From positions 2,187,001 through 2,251,000 of the forward strand of contig NZ_OZ007001.1 in NCBI RefSeq assembly GCF_963931295.1: a stretch of 64,000 bases of DNA. Reading direction: 5' to 3'. This DNA is from an uncultured Mailhella sp. (GTDB taxonomy: Bacteria; Desulfobacterota; Desulfovibrionia; Desulfovibrionales; Desulfovibrionaceae). The position numbers were made by a program, and so were the translations under genes. Positions 18,643 to 26,441 of the stretch are shown one piece after another. Every line of letters begins with the position of its first letter. Position 1 is the stretch's first letter. Under the pieces are notes generated by a model that was not told where the DNA came from, searched no databases, and saw only the letters and a list, made by a program, of their open reading frames with translations.

Positions 18643-20088
18643 ATGGGTCATCCTACAATTTATCCTACCGGCGTCACGCTTTACAATCCTGAAAAGGCGT
18701 ACAACGGCTATACCGTCATGCCCGTCAAGGGACAGGGCGCCATGCTCATCGACATGAACGGCCAGGAAATCAAGCTCTGGAAGGGCGTTCACGGCTTCCC
18801 GAACAAAATTTTCCCCGGCGGCTATCTGCTCGGCAGCCGCGGCATCCGCAATCCCAAGTACGGCCTTCAGGATCAGGTGGACCTCATCCAGGTGGACTGG
18901 GACGGCAATGTGGTCTGGGAGTTCAATCAGGCCGAATTCATTGAGGATCCGGGCGAAAAGCCCCAGTGGATGGCCCGTCAGCATCACGACTTCCAGCGCG
19001 AAGGCAGCACCACCGGCTACTACGCTCCCGGTCATGAACCCCAGTCGCTTTCCGGCAACACCCTCGTGCTCTGCCACCGCGACGCTCACTGCGAATACAT
19101 CTCCGACAAGCCCCTGCTCGACGACGTCGTCTATGAAGTGAACTGGGACGGCGAAATCATCTGGGAATGGCAGGCCTCCGACCACGTTGAGGAAATGGGC
19201 TTCTCCGAAGCCGCCCGCAACGCCATGGCCCGCAACCCCAACTATCGCGGCGGCTCCCTCATCGACAGCGCGCCCGGCCTCGGCGACTGGATGCACATCA
19301 ACTCCATGTCCACCCTCGGACCCAACAAGTGGTATGATGCCGGCGATGAACGCTTCCATCCCGACAACATCATCATGGACGGCCGCGAAACCAACATCAT
19401 CTTCATCATCAGCAAGGAAACCGGCAAGATCGTGTGGAAGGTCGGCCCCGACTACAGCATCGGTCATCCCGAACATTCCCTTGGCTGGATCATCGGTCAG
19501 CATCACGCGCACATGATCCCCGACGGTCTTCCCGGTGCGGGCAACATCCTTGTGTTCGACAACGGCGGCTGGGCCGGTTACGACAATCCCAACCCCGGCG
19601 CGCCCATCGGCGTGAAGGCCGCTCAGCGCGACTATACCCGTATTCTGGAATTCGATCCCACCACGCTCAAGATCGTGTGGCAGTACACGCCTCATGAAGC
19701 CGGCTTCGTGGTTCCGCTGGACGCCAGCCGCTTCTACAGCCCCTTCATCAGCTCCGCGCAGCGTCTGCCCAACGGCAACACCCTCATCACCGAAGGTTCC
19801 GACGGCCGCCTCATCGAAGTGACCGCCGACCATGAAATCGTGTGGGAGTTCATCAACCCCTACCATGACGGCCGCAACATGAACATGGTGTATCGCGCCT
19901 ACCGTGTGCCCTACGAATGGGTTCCGCAGGCCGAGCACACTCCCGAAGTGGCCATCGAGCGCATTAACTGCGCCACCTTCCGCATGCCCGGCGCCGCTCC
20001 CTTCGGCAGCCGCACCAGCGAAGTGGAAGTGGAAGGCACCCTCGGCTACGTGGCCAACGCCGGCGACTGCATTGCCGCTACCGAATAA
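18643..20088 (+). CDS. Aryl-sulfate sulfotransferase family protein, cytoplasmic
   Basis: A 481-aa beta-propeller-type arylsulfotransferase. Such enzymes move a sulfuryl group from a phenolic sulfate ester to another phenol through a sulfo-histidine and do not use PAPS. Family features include WMHINSMSTLG (conserved His-Ile-Asn-Ser), NIIFIISKETGKIVWKVG, GQHHAHMIPDG and NILVFDNGG, plus repeated WEF/WQY blade ends. Unlike E. coli AssT it has no signal peptide, so it should act in the cytoplasm. Codon choice is strongly biased to C-ending codons, as in the dsr and hdr genes here, which suggests high expression. AAGGAG lies 8 bases upstream of the ATG, and a terminator hairpin follows. The sulfatase-like gene is convergent. 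The donor and acceptor are unknown. Confidence 0.85.
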   Translation: MGHPTIYPTGVTLYNPEKAYNGYTVMPVKGQGAMLIDMNGQEIKLWKGVHGFPNKIFPGGYLLGSRGIRNPKYGLQDQVDLIQVDWDGNVVWEFNQAEFIEDPGEKPQWMARQHHDFQREGSTTGYYAPGHEPQSLSGNTLVLCHRDAHCEYISDKPLLDDVVYEVNWDGEIIWEWQASDHVEEMGFSEAARNAMARNPNYRGGSLIDSAPGLGDWMHINSMSTLGPNKWYDAGDERFHPDNIIMDGRETNIIFIISKETGKIVWKVGPDYSIGHPEHSLGWIIGQHHAHMIPDGLPGAGNILVFDNGGWAGYDNPNPGAPIGVKAAQRDYTRILEFDPTTLKIVWQYTPHEAGFVVPLDASRFYSPFISSAQRLPNGNTLITEGSDGRLIEVTADHEIVWEFINPYHDGRNMNMVYRAYRVPYEWVPQAEHTPEVAIERINCATFRMPGAAPFGSRTSEVEVEGTLGYVANAGDCIAATE

Positions 20089-20118
20089 CTGATCGTGCGG
20101 GAACTTCCCGCATAACAA

Positions 20119-20160
20119 CGCGAAACGCGTCCGGACTCTTCCGGGCGCGTTTCGTCGTTT
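20119..20160 (+). terminator. Terminator hairpin after the sulfotransferase gene
   Basis: CGAAACGCG plus TCCGG pair with CCGGGCGCGTTTCG around a short loop (20121-20154). The T-tail is short, so the call is moderate. Confidence 0.65.
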
Positions 20161-20263
20161 AATAGGTCGGATGGCGGGGAGCCGGGCGGAAGGCCGGAGC
20201 GGCAGACCTCCGGCCTTGCGGAACGCGACCGGCGTTCCCGCCGGAGGATCCGCCGCGCCGCCG

Positions 20264-21583
20264 TCAGCGCTGCGTCGCCTTCTGCCGCAGATTCTGGGCC
20301 ACGGAGAGGGTGTAGTTGCGGCCGGTGGCCGTGAGCATGGTTTCGCCGAGGGCGTCGAGGGCGTCGGCCTTGAGTTCGAGAATCTGCGCGTCGTCCGGCC
20401 GCAGGGTCAGCAGGTGATCGGCAAGGCGCGCGGCCCAGGCGGGATCGTTGTTCCGCAGAGCGGCGCGGGCGTTTTTCAGAAGCGCCTCTTCTCCGCCCGC
20501 AAGGGCCGCCATGCGCGCGGCTTCGTCGCGGGTGGTGAAGTTCGTGTACAGATGCAGGGGATTGCCGTCGAACCAGCCCACATACTGACCGAAGATCTGA
20601 CGTACCGCCCAGGCGACGTTTCCGTAGTATTCTCCAAGATAGTCGAGTCCGGCCAGATGCTCGGGAAGCCTGATTTCAGCGGCGAGCTCATCCGGCGTTT
20701 TGCCCGCGTTCATGCCTTCAATGGTTTTGTCGAAGACGTGCCGGACGGCGTCGCGGTAGTTGGTGATGACGGTGCGCACTTCGTTGCGGCCGATGAAGGG
20801 ATCGGTGTGGCCGGGCACCAGCGCGTCGGCGTCAAGCGCAAGCATGCGGTTCAGACTGTCGATCCAGGCCGGCACGTCGCGGTTGCCCACGCCCCGCACG
20901 GGGTAGAGATTGGGGAAGGAGCGGTAGAGATTGTCGCCGCAGAAGAGCACCTTTTCTGCCGGAAACCACACGCTGAGCGCGTCGTCGGTTTCGCCGGGCG
21001 TGGCGAAAAGCGAGAGCTCGAGGCCTCCCGCGGAAAGAACAGTGCTGTCGCCGCTGAAAAAGTGATCGGGCGGCACGGCCCCGGTTCTGCCGCTGAATGC
21101 GGCCCCGCCGGCGGAGGGGTAGCGTACGGGAGCGATGCCGTTGCAGATGCGTTTTTCCGGCGGCAGTCGGAATCCGCCCTGAAGCGCGCCCCGGGCCTTG
21201 AACAGCGGCATGAGTCCGGCATGCTCGAAGGGCACGGTTTCCGCGCCGAAATTGCTCCGGGTCCAGATTTCGGGCTTTGCGCCTTCCGAGCAGAAGACGG
21301 AGGAGCCGCCGGTGTGGTCGCCGTGGCCGTGCGTGTAGATGACGGCTTTTATGGGGTATTTGTCCGCCGGGGCGATTTCCCGGAATTTTTTCAGCGTGGC
21401 GGCCGCGCATTCGGTGCTCTGACCGGTGTCGATGATGACGATGCCGTTTTTGCCGACAATCATGCCCACGTTGGAAACGTCTTCAGCCACGCTGAGCCAG
21501 GCGTGTTCGCTGAGTTGCACAAGGTGGGGAACGAGTTCGGCACGTCTTTTTTCCAGAGCGAGAGAGGCGGGACTTTTGATCAC
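20264..21583 (-). CDS. Alkyl-sulfatase-like metallo-beta-lactamase protein (SdsA/BDS1 family, short form)
   Basis: A 439-aa protein with a metallo-beta-lactamase domain (THGHGDH at residues 84-90, CGDN, VPGHTDP) followed by the helical dimerisation region typical of alkyl sulfatases: FPNLYPVRG, WIDSLNRML, LPEHLAGLDYLGEYYGNV, GWFDGNP, AARLADHLLTLRPDDAQ and ADALDALG. Family members hydrolyse primary alkyl sulfates such as SDS. This one stops after the dimerisation region and lacks the C-terminal sterol-carrier-like domain; it also lacks a signal peptide, so it should be cytoplasmic. The GTG start at 21583 has GGAG 6 bases upstream; the frame runs much further upstream, but that part crosses the promoter. 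It is convergent with the sulfotransferase gene. Confidence 0.8.
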   Translation of the reverse strand: MIKSPASLALEKRRAELVPHLVQLSEHAWLSVAEDVSNVGMIVGKNGIVIIDTGQSTECAAATLKKFREIAPADKYPIKAVIYTHGHGDHTGGSSVFCSEGAKPEIWTRSNFGAETVPFEHAGLMPLFKARGALQGGFRLPPEKRICNGIAPVRYPSAGGAAFSGRTGAVPPDHFFSGDSTVLSAGGLELSLFATPGETDDALSVWFPAEKVLFCGDNLYRSFPNLYPVRGVGNRDVPAWIDSLNRMLALDADALVPGHTDPFIGRNEVRTVITNYRDAVRHVFDKTIEGMNAGKTPDELAAEIRLPEHLAGLDYLGEYYGNVAWAVRQIFGQYVGWFDGNPLHLYTNFTTRDEAARMAALAGGEEALLKNARAALRNNDPAWAARLADHLLTLRPDDAQILELKADALDALGETMLTATGRNYTLSVAQNLRQKATQR

Positions 21584-21613
21584 GATGTGCTCCGCAGAGT
21601 TGAAATTTTTGTT

Positions 21614-21661
21614 TTGATATCGAACTAAAAAATTGATAGTACGATATCGAACTTTAGTCAA
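21614..21661 (-). promoter_or_regulatory. Promoter with two operator-like repeats for the sulfatase-like gene
   Basis: On the minus strand TTGACT (21661-21656) and TATCAA (21638-21633) are separated by 17 bases. The 11-base repeat GATATCGAACT occurs at 21616-21626 and 21643-21653, 27 bp apart. One copy sits between the two promoter boxes, the other just downstream of the -10 box. Each has the palindromic core GATATC. This layout is typical of repression by a dimeric regulator such as a MarR- or TetR-type protein; the regulator is not identified. Confidence 0.6.
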
Positions 21662-21730
21662 GCGGAAAGGGCGGACAAGGCGTATTTTTGCGCAACGGCG
21701 GCAATAGTGAAGGGAAAACGGTTTCGGCGC

Positions 21731-21765
21731 AAAAAAGGCCCGGAGCCGCAAGGGCTTCGGGCCTT
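21731..21765 (-). terminator. Intrinsic terminator after RNase J gene
   Basis: A 13-bp stem (21735-21747 with 21753-21765, one mismatch) followed on the minus strand by six T, 25 bp beyond the rnj stop. Confidence 0.85.
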
Positions 21766-21789
21766 CGGGAAATGAAGGACGCTGTGGCT

Positions 21790-23472
21790 TCAGATCTGCG
21801 TGACGATGGGCACCACGATGGGGTCGCGCCCCAGCACGTCGCGGAAGAAGCGGCGCAGGCTTGAGCGGATGCGGTCGGAAAGGCGGGGAATGTCGTTGGG
21901 ATTGGTGGATTCGAGCTGATCGAGCACCAGGCATTTGGCGTCTTCCAGCAGGTGGCTGTATTGCTGCTCGAACACGAATCCGCGGGAGATCATTTCCGGG
22001 CCGTGCAAGACTTCGCCGGTTTCCTCGGCAATGACGAGCACCACTGCCACGAGGCCTTCGCCGCCGAGAATGCGGCGTTCCTTGAGCACCATGCGGCCCA
22101 CGTCGCCCACGCCCTTGCCGTCCACCATGACGGATTCCACGGACACGGGATCTTCCATGCGTATGCCGTCTTCAAGAAAAGTGACGGGCTGTCCGTCTTC
22201 AATGATCTTGATGTGGTCGTGCGCCACGCCGCACTCTTCGGCAAGGCGCGCGTGCAGGGCGAGGTGGCGGTATTCGCCGTGGACGGGAATGAAGTATTCC
22301 GGTTTCACGGCCTCGATGATTTCCCGGAGTTCGGCCTGACAGGCGTGACCGGTGGCGTGAACGGTGCGGCCGGGGTGGTGATACACTTCGGCGCCGAGGC
22401 GGTAGATCTGGTTGAGCACCTTGGAAATGGCGCGGGCGTTGCCGGGAATCACACGGGACGACATGATGACGGTGTCGCCTTCGTGCAGCGAGAGCTGACG
22501 ATGTTCGCCTCGTGCGATGCGGGCCAGCGCGGAGAGGGCTTCGCCCTGCGTGCCCGTGGCGAGCACGACGGTCTGTCCGGGATCGAGATCCGGGAATCCG
22601 GCGGCTTCGCTGTAGAGGTTGTCCGGCTGTTCGAGGAGGCCGAGTTCCACGGCCTTTTCGATGTTGGTGGAGAGGCTGCGGCCGCTCACGAGCACGGAGC
22701 GGCGGTATTTTCTGGCCAGTTCCAGCACGGTGCGGATGCGGCGGATGTGGCTGGAGAAGAGCGCAATGATGATGCGGCCCTTCACTTCGGAAAAAATGGC
22801 GTCGAGGTCGTCGTGCACCTGCCGTTCGGGCAGGGAGTGGCCGGGATTTTCCACGTTGGTGGAGTCGGCCAGCAGCAGGCGTATGCCCTTGTGTTCGCCT
22901 TCTTCGGCAAAGCGGGCGAATTCGGTCACCGGGTCGCAGGCTTCTTCACTGTCCAGCGGGGCGGAGTCGAGTTTGATGTCGCCGGTGTGGAGAATTTTAC
23001 CCACAGGCGTTTCCACGGCCAGAGCGTAGCACTGGGGAATGGAATGGCAGACCGGAATGAAGTGGAAGGTGAGGCTGCCCAGCGTGACCGAGCTGTGCGC
23101 GGGCATGGGCATGAGTTCCACGCGGTCGAGCAGGCCGTGTTCCTCAAGCTTATGTTCCACAAGGGCGATGGTGAAGGGCGAGCCGTAGATGCGTATGCCG
23201 CGCAGGCTCTTGTATTGAAGCAGCAGCCAGGGCAGCGCGCCAATGTGGTCTTCGTGGCCGTGGGTGAGCACGATACCCAGCACCTTTTCGCCCTCGGCAA
23301 ACACGGATTCCAGCCGGGGAATGACCACGTCCACGCCGAGCAGCGCGTCGTCGGGAAACATCAGGCCGCAGTCGATCAGCACAACGCCCTGGTCGGTCTG
23401 CCATTTCTGGCAGTTCATGCCGATTTCGCCGAGACCTCCCAGCGGGGTTATGGTGAGATACGATTCAGACAT
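21790..23472 (-). CDS. rnj: Ribonuclease J
   Basis: A 560-aa beta-CASP metallo-beta-lactamase nuclease. RNase J has endonuclease and 5'-3' exonuclease activity in mRNA decay and rRNA maturation. The N-terminus ITPLGGLGEIGMNC, the metal motif HGHEDHIG, the GDIKLDSAP segment, SSHIRRI and the HVSGHA-type region (here HATGHACQAE, then PVHGEYRHL) are all present, followed by the C-terminal domain ending GRDPIVVPIVTQI. Full length. The ATG at 23472 has AGGA about 9 bases upstream. It is divergent from mntP. A GGGATA/TATCCC inverted repeat lies in the 120-bp spacer between them (23498-23519). Confidence 0.93.
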   Translation of the reverse strand: MSESYLTITPLGGLGEIGMNCQKWQTDQGVVLIDCGLMFPDDALLGVDVVIPRLESVFAEGEKVLGIVLTHGHEDHIGALPWLLLQYKSLRGIRIYGSPFTIALVEHKLEEHGLLDRVELMPMPAHSSVTLGSLTFHFIPVCHSIPQCYALAVETPVGKILHTGDIKLDSAPLDSEEACDPVTEFARFAEEGEHKGIRLLLADSTNVENPGHSLPERQVHDDLDAIFSEVKGRIIIALFSSHIRRIRTVLELARKYRRSVLVSGRSLSTNIEKAVELGLLEQPDNLYSEAAGFPDLDPGQTVVLATGTQGEALSALARIARGEHRQLSLHEGDTVIMSSRVIPGNARAISKVLNQIYRLGAEVYHHPGRTVHATGHACQAELREIIEAVKPEYFIPVHGEYRHLALHARLAEECGVAHDHIKIIEDGQPVTFLEDGIRMEDPVSVESVMVDGKGVGDVGRMVLKERRILGGEGLVAVVLVIAEETGEVLHGPEMISRGFVFEQQYSHLLEDAKCLVLDQLESTNPNDIPRLSDRIRSSLRRFFRDVLGRDPIVVPIVTQI

Positions 23473-23540
23473 GTAGGAAGGTCCTTTGATTCTTTGGGAT
23501 ACGTTTCATCCTATCCCAGACCGTGGCCTAGCACAAGCTC

Positions 23541-23568
23541 TTGTGCCGGAGCGGCGGATATGTATAAT
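23541..23568 (+). promoter_or_regulatory. Sigma-70 promoter of mntP
   Basis: TTGTGC at 23541-23546 and a perfect TATAAT at 23563-23568 with a 16-base spacer. The start site would be near 23575, only about 20 bases before the GTG start codon. This leaves no room for a manganese riboswitch and rules out the upstream ATG at 23560. Confidence 0.6.
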
Positions 23569-23595
23569 GCGCCAGACAAAACCCGGAGAACTCCC

Positions 23596-24165
23596 GTGAC
23601 TTTTCTTACCGTTTTAGCCATAGCTCTCGCGCTGGCCATGGACGCCTTTGCCGTTTCGGTGTCCGCCTCAGCCACGCTTCCCGTGGTGACCTGGAGACAT
23701 TATTTCCGCCTGTCGTTTCATTTCGGTCTGTTTCAGTTTCTCATGCCGGTCGTCGGCTGGGCGCTCGGCGTGTCGGTGCGCAGCTACATCGAGGCGTGGG
23801 ATCACTGGATAGCCTTCGGTCTGCTGGCGCTTGTCGGAGTCAACATGCTGCGCGAAGCCTGGTCCGGGGAAGAGGAGGAATCTTCTTCCGGCGATCCATC
23901 GCGCGGGTGGCAGCTCGTCATGCTGGCCGTGGCCACCAGCATAGACGCCATGGCCGTGGGACTTTCCTTCGCCATGATAGGCGTTTCGGTGTGGGGGCCC
24001 GCGATCGTCATAGGACTCGTGTGCGCGGCCGTGACCGCGGCGGGCGTGAAGCTGGGGCGGCTGCTCGGCGGCTCGAATCTTCTGGGCAGCAAGGTTTCCG
24101 TGCTCGGCGGACTGGTGCTTATCGGCATAGGCGTGAAAATTCTTTATGAACACGGGGTGTTGTAG
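23596..24165 (+). CDS. mntP: Putative manganese efflux pump MntP
   Basis: A 189-aa membrane protein with six hydrophobic helices in two related halves, the MntP layout. Each half has the conserved acidic helix motif: ALAMDAFAVSVS near the N-terminus and ATSIDAMAVGLSF in the second half. MntP exports Mn2+ to prevent toxicity. A Glu/Ser-rich cytoplasmic loop separates the halves. The start is GTG at 23596, with GGAG 7 bases upstream; an in-frame ATG 12 codons earlier overlaps the promoter and is rejected. It is divergent from rnj. Confidence 0.88.
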   Translation: MTFLTVLAIALALAMDAFAVSVSASATLPVVTWRHYFRLSFHFGLFQFLMPVVGWALGVSVRSYIEAWDHWIAFGLLALVGVNMLREAWSGEEEESSSGDPSRGWQLVMLAVATSIDAMAVGLSFAMIGVSVWGPAIVIGLVCAAVTAAGVKLGRLLGGSNLLGSKVSVLGGLVLIGIGVKILYEHGVL

Positions 24166-24198
24166 AAAACTTTAATCGGCGCGGAAGGCCCTTCGCCC

Positions 24199-24229
24199 TT
24201 GACCGGGAGCCTAATAGGATACATATAAA
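24199..24229 (+). promoter_or_regulatory. Possible promoter of pyrK-pyrD
   Basis: TTGACC at 24199-24204 with an A/T-rich CATATAAA at 24222-24229 (spacer 17-19 bases). It is the best candidate in the 88-bp spacer. Confidence 0.35.
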
Positions 24230-24253
24230 GAAAAACACTTGCGGAGGCCCTCC

Positions 24254-25105
24254 ATGATTTCCCCTGTTCGCACAGAACTGACAGTGACGGATAACGTGCC
24301 CTTCGGACAGCCGGTGTCCGGCCCGTCGGGAGTGTATCGTTTCTACGCTCTTACCCTGGAACGTCCGGCGTGGAAAAGCTGGCGTCCCGGCCAGTTCATC
24401 ATGCTGCGGCCCGTTCAGGACAGCGAGGGAACGACATGGGCCCGTCCGCTGTCCATCTGCCGGGTGACCTCGCAGAGCCTTGTGCTGTTTTTCCGCGTGG
24501 TCGGCACGGGAACCGATCGTCTTTCGCGCCTGAAAAGCGGCGACAGAGTTGTGGTGTGGGGGCCTCTCGGCACCAGTTTCGACATGCGTCCCGACACGCC
24601 CACGCTTCTGCTTGCCCGCGGCGTGGGCATTGCGCCCTTTGCCGGCTATGCCGACGTGCATCCGGCTCCGGCGAGTCTTTTCATGCTGTTCGGCCACGGT
24701 CTGCCGAGCAACAACTATCCCACCGACGCCATGGCCGCGCGCATGGAAATGGAAAACATGCGCGACCGCACGCCCGAGGAGCTGGAACAGTTCCACAGGG
24801 TGGTGCGCGCCAAGATGCTGGAATACAAGGAACACGGCGGCATCTGCCTGGCCTGCGGCCCCATGCCCTTTTTGAAGCGCGTGTGGGAGAGGGCGCTTGA
24901 GCTCGATCTGCCCACGCAGCTCTCTCTTGAAGAGCGCATGGCCTGCGGCACGGGCGCGTGCCTCGGCTGCACCACCATCACCTCGAAGCACTGGCCCGAT
25001 CCCGTGCGGGCCGGACTGCCCGTGCAGACCTGCACCAGCGGTCCCGTGTTCTGGGCCTCGGACATCGATCTTCATGCCGTTCAGCCGGACGAAAGGAGCC
25101 TGTAA
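24254..25105 (+). CDS. pyrK: Dihydroorotate dehydrogenase electron-transfer subunit
   Basis: A 283-aa flavin and [2Fe-2S] protein that passes electrons from PyrD to NAD+. The FAD-binding motif RPLSICRV and the NAD-domain segment LLARGVGIAPFAGYADV are present. The C-terminal cluster cysteines are in CGTGACLGC and VQTCTSG. It forms the class 1B dihydroorotate dehydrogenase complex with PyrD. The ATG at 24254 has GGAGG 6 bases upstream. The stop TAA shares a base with the pyrD ATG (TAATG), so the two are translationally coupled. No other pyrimidine genes are adjacent, but upp for uracil salvage is elsewhere in the window. Confidence 0.92.
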   Translation: MISPVRTELTVTDNVPFGQPVSGPSGVYRFYALTLERPAWKSWRPGQFIMLRPVQDSEGTTWARPLSICRVTSQSLVLFFRVVGTGTDRLSRLKSGDRVVVWGPLGTSFDMRPDTPTLLLARGVGIAPFAGYADVHPAPASLFMLFGHGLPSNNYPTDAMAARMEMENMRDRTPEELEQFHRVVRAKMLEYKEHGGICLACGPMPFLKRVWERALELDLPTQLSLEERMACGTGACLGCTTITSKHWPDPVRAGLPVQTCTSGPVFWASDIDLHAVQPDERSL

Positions 25106-26022
25106 TGGATTTTCGCGTTTCTCTTGTTGACGGCCTGCTCGAACTGAAGAATCCCGTGCTGAGCGCTGCCGGCACCTTCGGCAGCGGCCTGGAATATCGC
25201 CCTTACGGCGACATCACCCAGCTTGGCGGCATCATTGCCAACGGCCTGACGCTGCGCCCCTGCGCAGGCGCGCCCATGCCCCGCGTGGCGGAAACGCCCG
25301 GCGGCATGCTGAGCGCCGTGGGCACGCAGAACGACGGCGCGGAACATTTCGTGCGCATGGTGCTGCCGGAACTGCCCTGGCAGGAGGTGCCGATCATTCC
25401 CAACCTCAACGCCTCCAACGTGGACGAATTTTCCGAGCTGGCCGCCGTGTTCGCGGAAGAGCGCGGCGTGGCCGCCCTGGAAGTGAATCTTTCCTGCCGC
25501 AACGATCATCGCAGCGGGCAGCCCTTCTGTCAGAATCCCGTGACGGCCGCGCGCGCCGTGAACGCGGTGAAGCGTTCCGCGGGCGGCAAGCCCGTCATTG
25601 CCAAGCTCTCCCCGCAGATCATGGACATCGTGGAAGTGGCCAAGGCCGTGGAAGCCGCCGGAGCAGACATCATTTCCTGCATCGGCATGGTGCAGGGCAT
25701 GGCTGTGAACGTGGTGACGCGCCGTCCCATGCTCGGCAGCGTCGTCGGCGGATTGTCGGGCCCGGCCATCAAGCCGCTCGCGTTGCGCTGCGTGTGGGAG
25801 ATTTCGCGCGTGGTGGAGGTTCCCATCATCGGCGTGGGCGGCGTGCGCTCGGCCCGCGACGTGCTGGAATTCCTTCTTGCCGGCGCGCGCGCCGTGGCCG
25901 TGGGCACGGCCAACTTCAGCGATCCCGGCACCATTTTCCGCATCATCCGCGAGCTGCCCGCCCTGTGCGAGGAACTCGGCATCGACGATCTTGAGGCGTT
26001 TCGCGGTTCGCTGAAGGCCTGA
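25105..26022 (+). CDS. pyrD: Dihydroorotate dehydrogenase, class 1B catalytic subunit
   Basis: A 305-aa FMN barrel enzyme that oxidises dihydroorotate to orotate in pyrimidine synthesis. Features are PVLSAAGTFG at the N-terminus, GGIIANGLTLRP, the catalytic-loop region EVNLSCRND (Cys as base; the usual Pro after it is Arg here), KPVIAKLSPQ, GGLSGPAIKPLALR and PIIGVGGVRSARD (FMN phosphate binding). It is coupled to pyrK, with AAAGGAG upstream of the ATG. Full length for the family. Confidence 0.93.
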   Translation: MDFRVSLVDGLLELKNPVLSAAGTFGSGLEYRPYGDITQLGGIIANGLTLRPCAGAPMPRVAETPGGMLSAVGTQNDGAEHFVRMVLPELPWQEVPIIPNLNASNVDEFSELAAVFAEERGVAALEVNLSCRNDHRSGQPFCQNPVTAARAVNAVKRSAGGKPVIAKLSPQIMDIVEVAKAVEAAGADIISCIGMVQGMAVNVVTRRPMLGSVVGGLSGPAIKPLALRCVWEISRVVEVPIIGVGGVRSARDVLEFLLAGARAVAVGTANFSDPGTIFRIIRELPALCEELGIDDLEAFRGSLKA

Positions 26023-26071
26023 GCCTGTGAGCTTCTCCTCAAAAATCTGAGCGTTTGACCGAAATTTCGGA

Positions 26072-26107
26072 AAAAGCCGCCGGAGCAGAACTTCGGCGGC
26101 TTTTTTG
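26072..26107 (+). terminator. Intrinsic terminator after pyrD
   Basis: An 11-bp stem (26072-26082 with 26094-26104) and a T run to 26106. Confidence 0.88.
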
Positions 26108-26407
26108 CGTTTTTTCCGGCATGAGGGAGCGCGGCGGGCCGGAAGGCTTGTCGAGCGGACGGGGAGGCGCTTGAGCGGGGAACGTCTGCGAGCCGCCGAG
26201 ACTCCCGTCGCAGAAACAGGGAAAGGAAGGCAGTCTGCCGAAAGTGGCGATGCCTTTGCCTGCGGTCTGAAGAGGGCTGTTGACCTCTGCCCGCAGACTC
26301 GGCGGCAGTTCCGCCGGAGGAAAGCCGGATCTTCCGTCGGGGCGGAGGCGGCGTTCTCCTTCTGCGGCGCACGGCACGATCTTCCGCCGGGCTTCGTTCG
26401 GCGGAAG
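26108..26407. other. GC-rich spacer between pyrD and alr
   Basis: No gene is supported. Several frames are open on both strands but lack start signals and family features. Confidence 0.5.
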
Positions 26408-26436
26408 GCAAAAGAAAAGGGGGCGGCGGCCCCCTT
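26408..26436 (-). terminator. Intrinsic terminator after alr
   Basis: AAGGGGGC pairs with GCCCCCTT around a 4-base loop (26417-26436). On the minus strand it is followed by TTCTTTTG. It begins within 6 bp of the alr stop. Confidence 0.85.
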
Positions 26437-26441
26437 ATGCG

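Noticed and set aside
21952..23595. Long + strand frame leading into mntP
   Set aside because: The part before 23596 is antisense to rnj and crosses the mntP promoter.
23560..23595. Manganese riboswitch (yybP-ykoY) before mntP
   Set aside because: The leader is only about 20 bases, too short.
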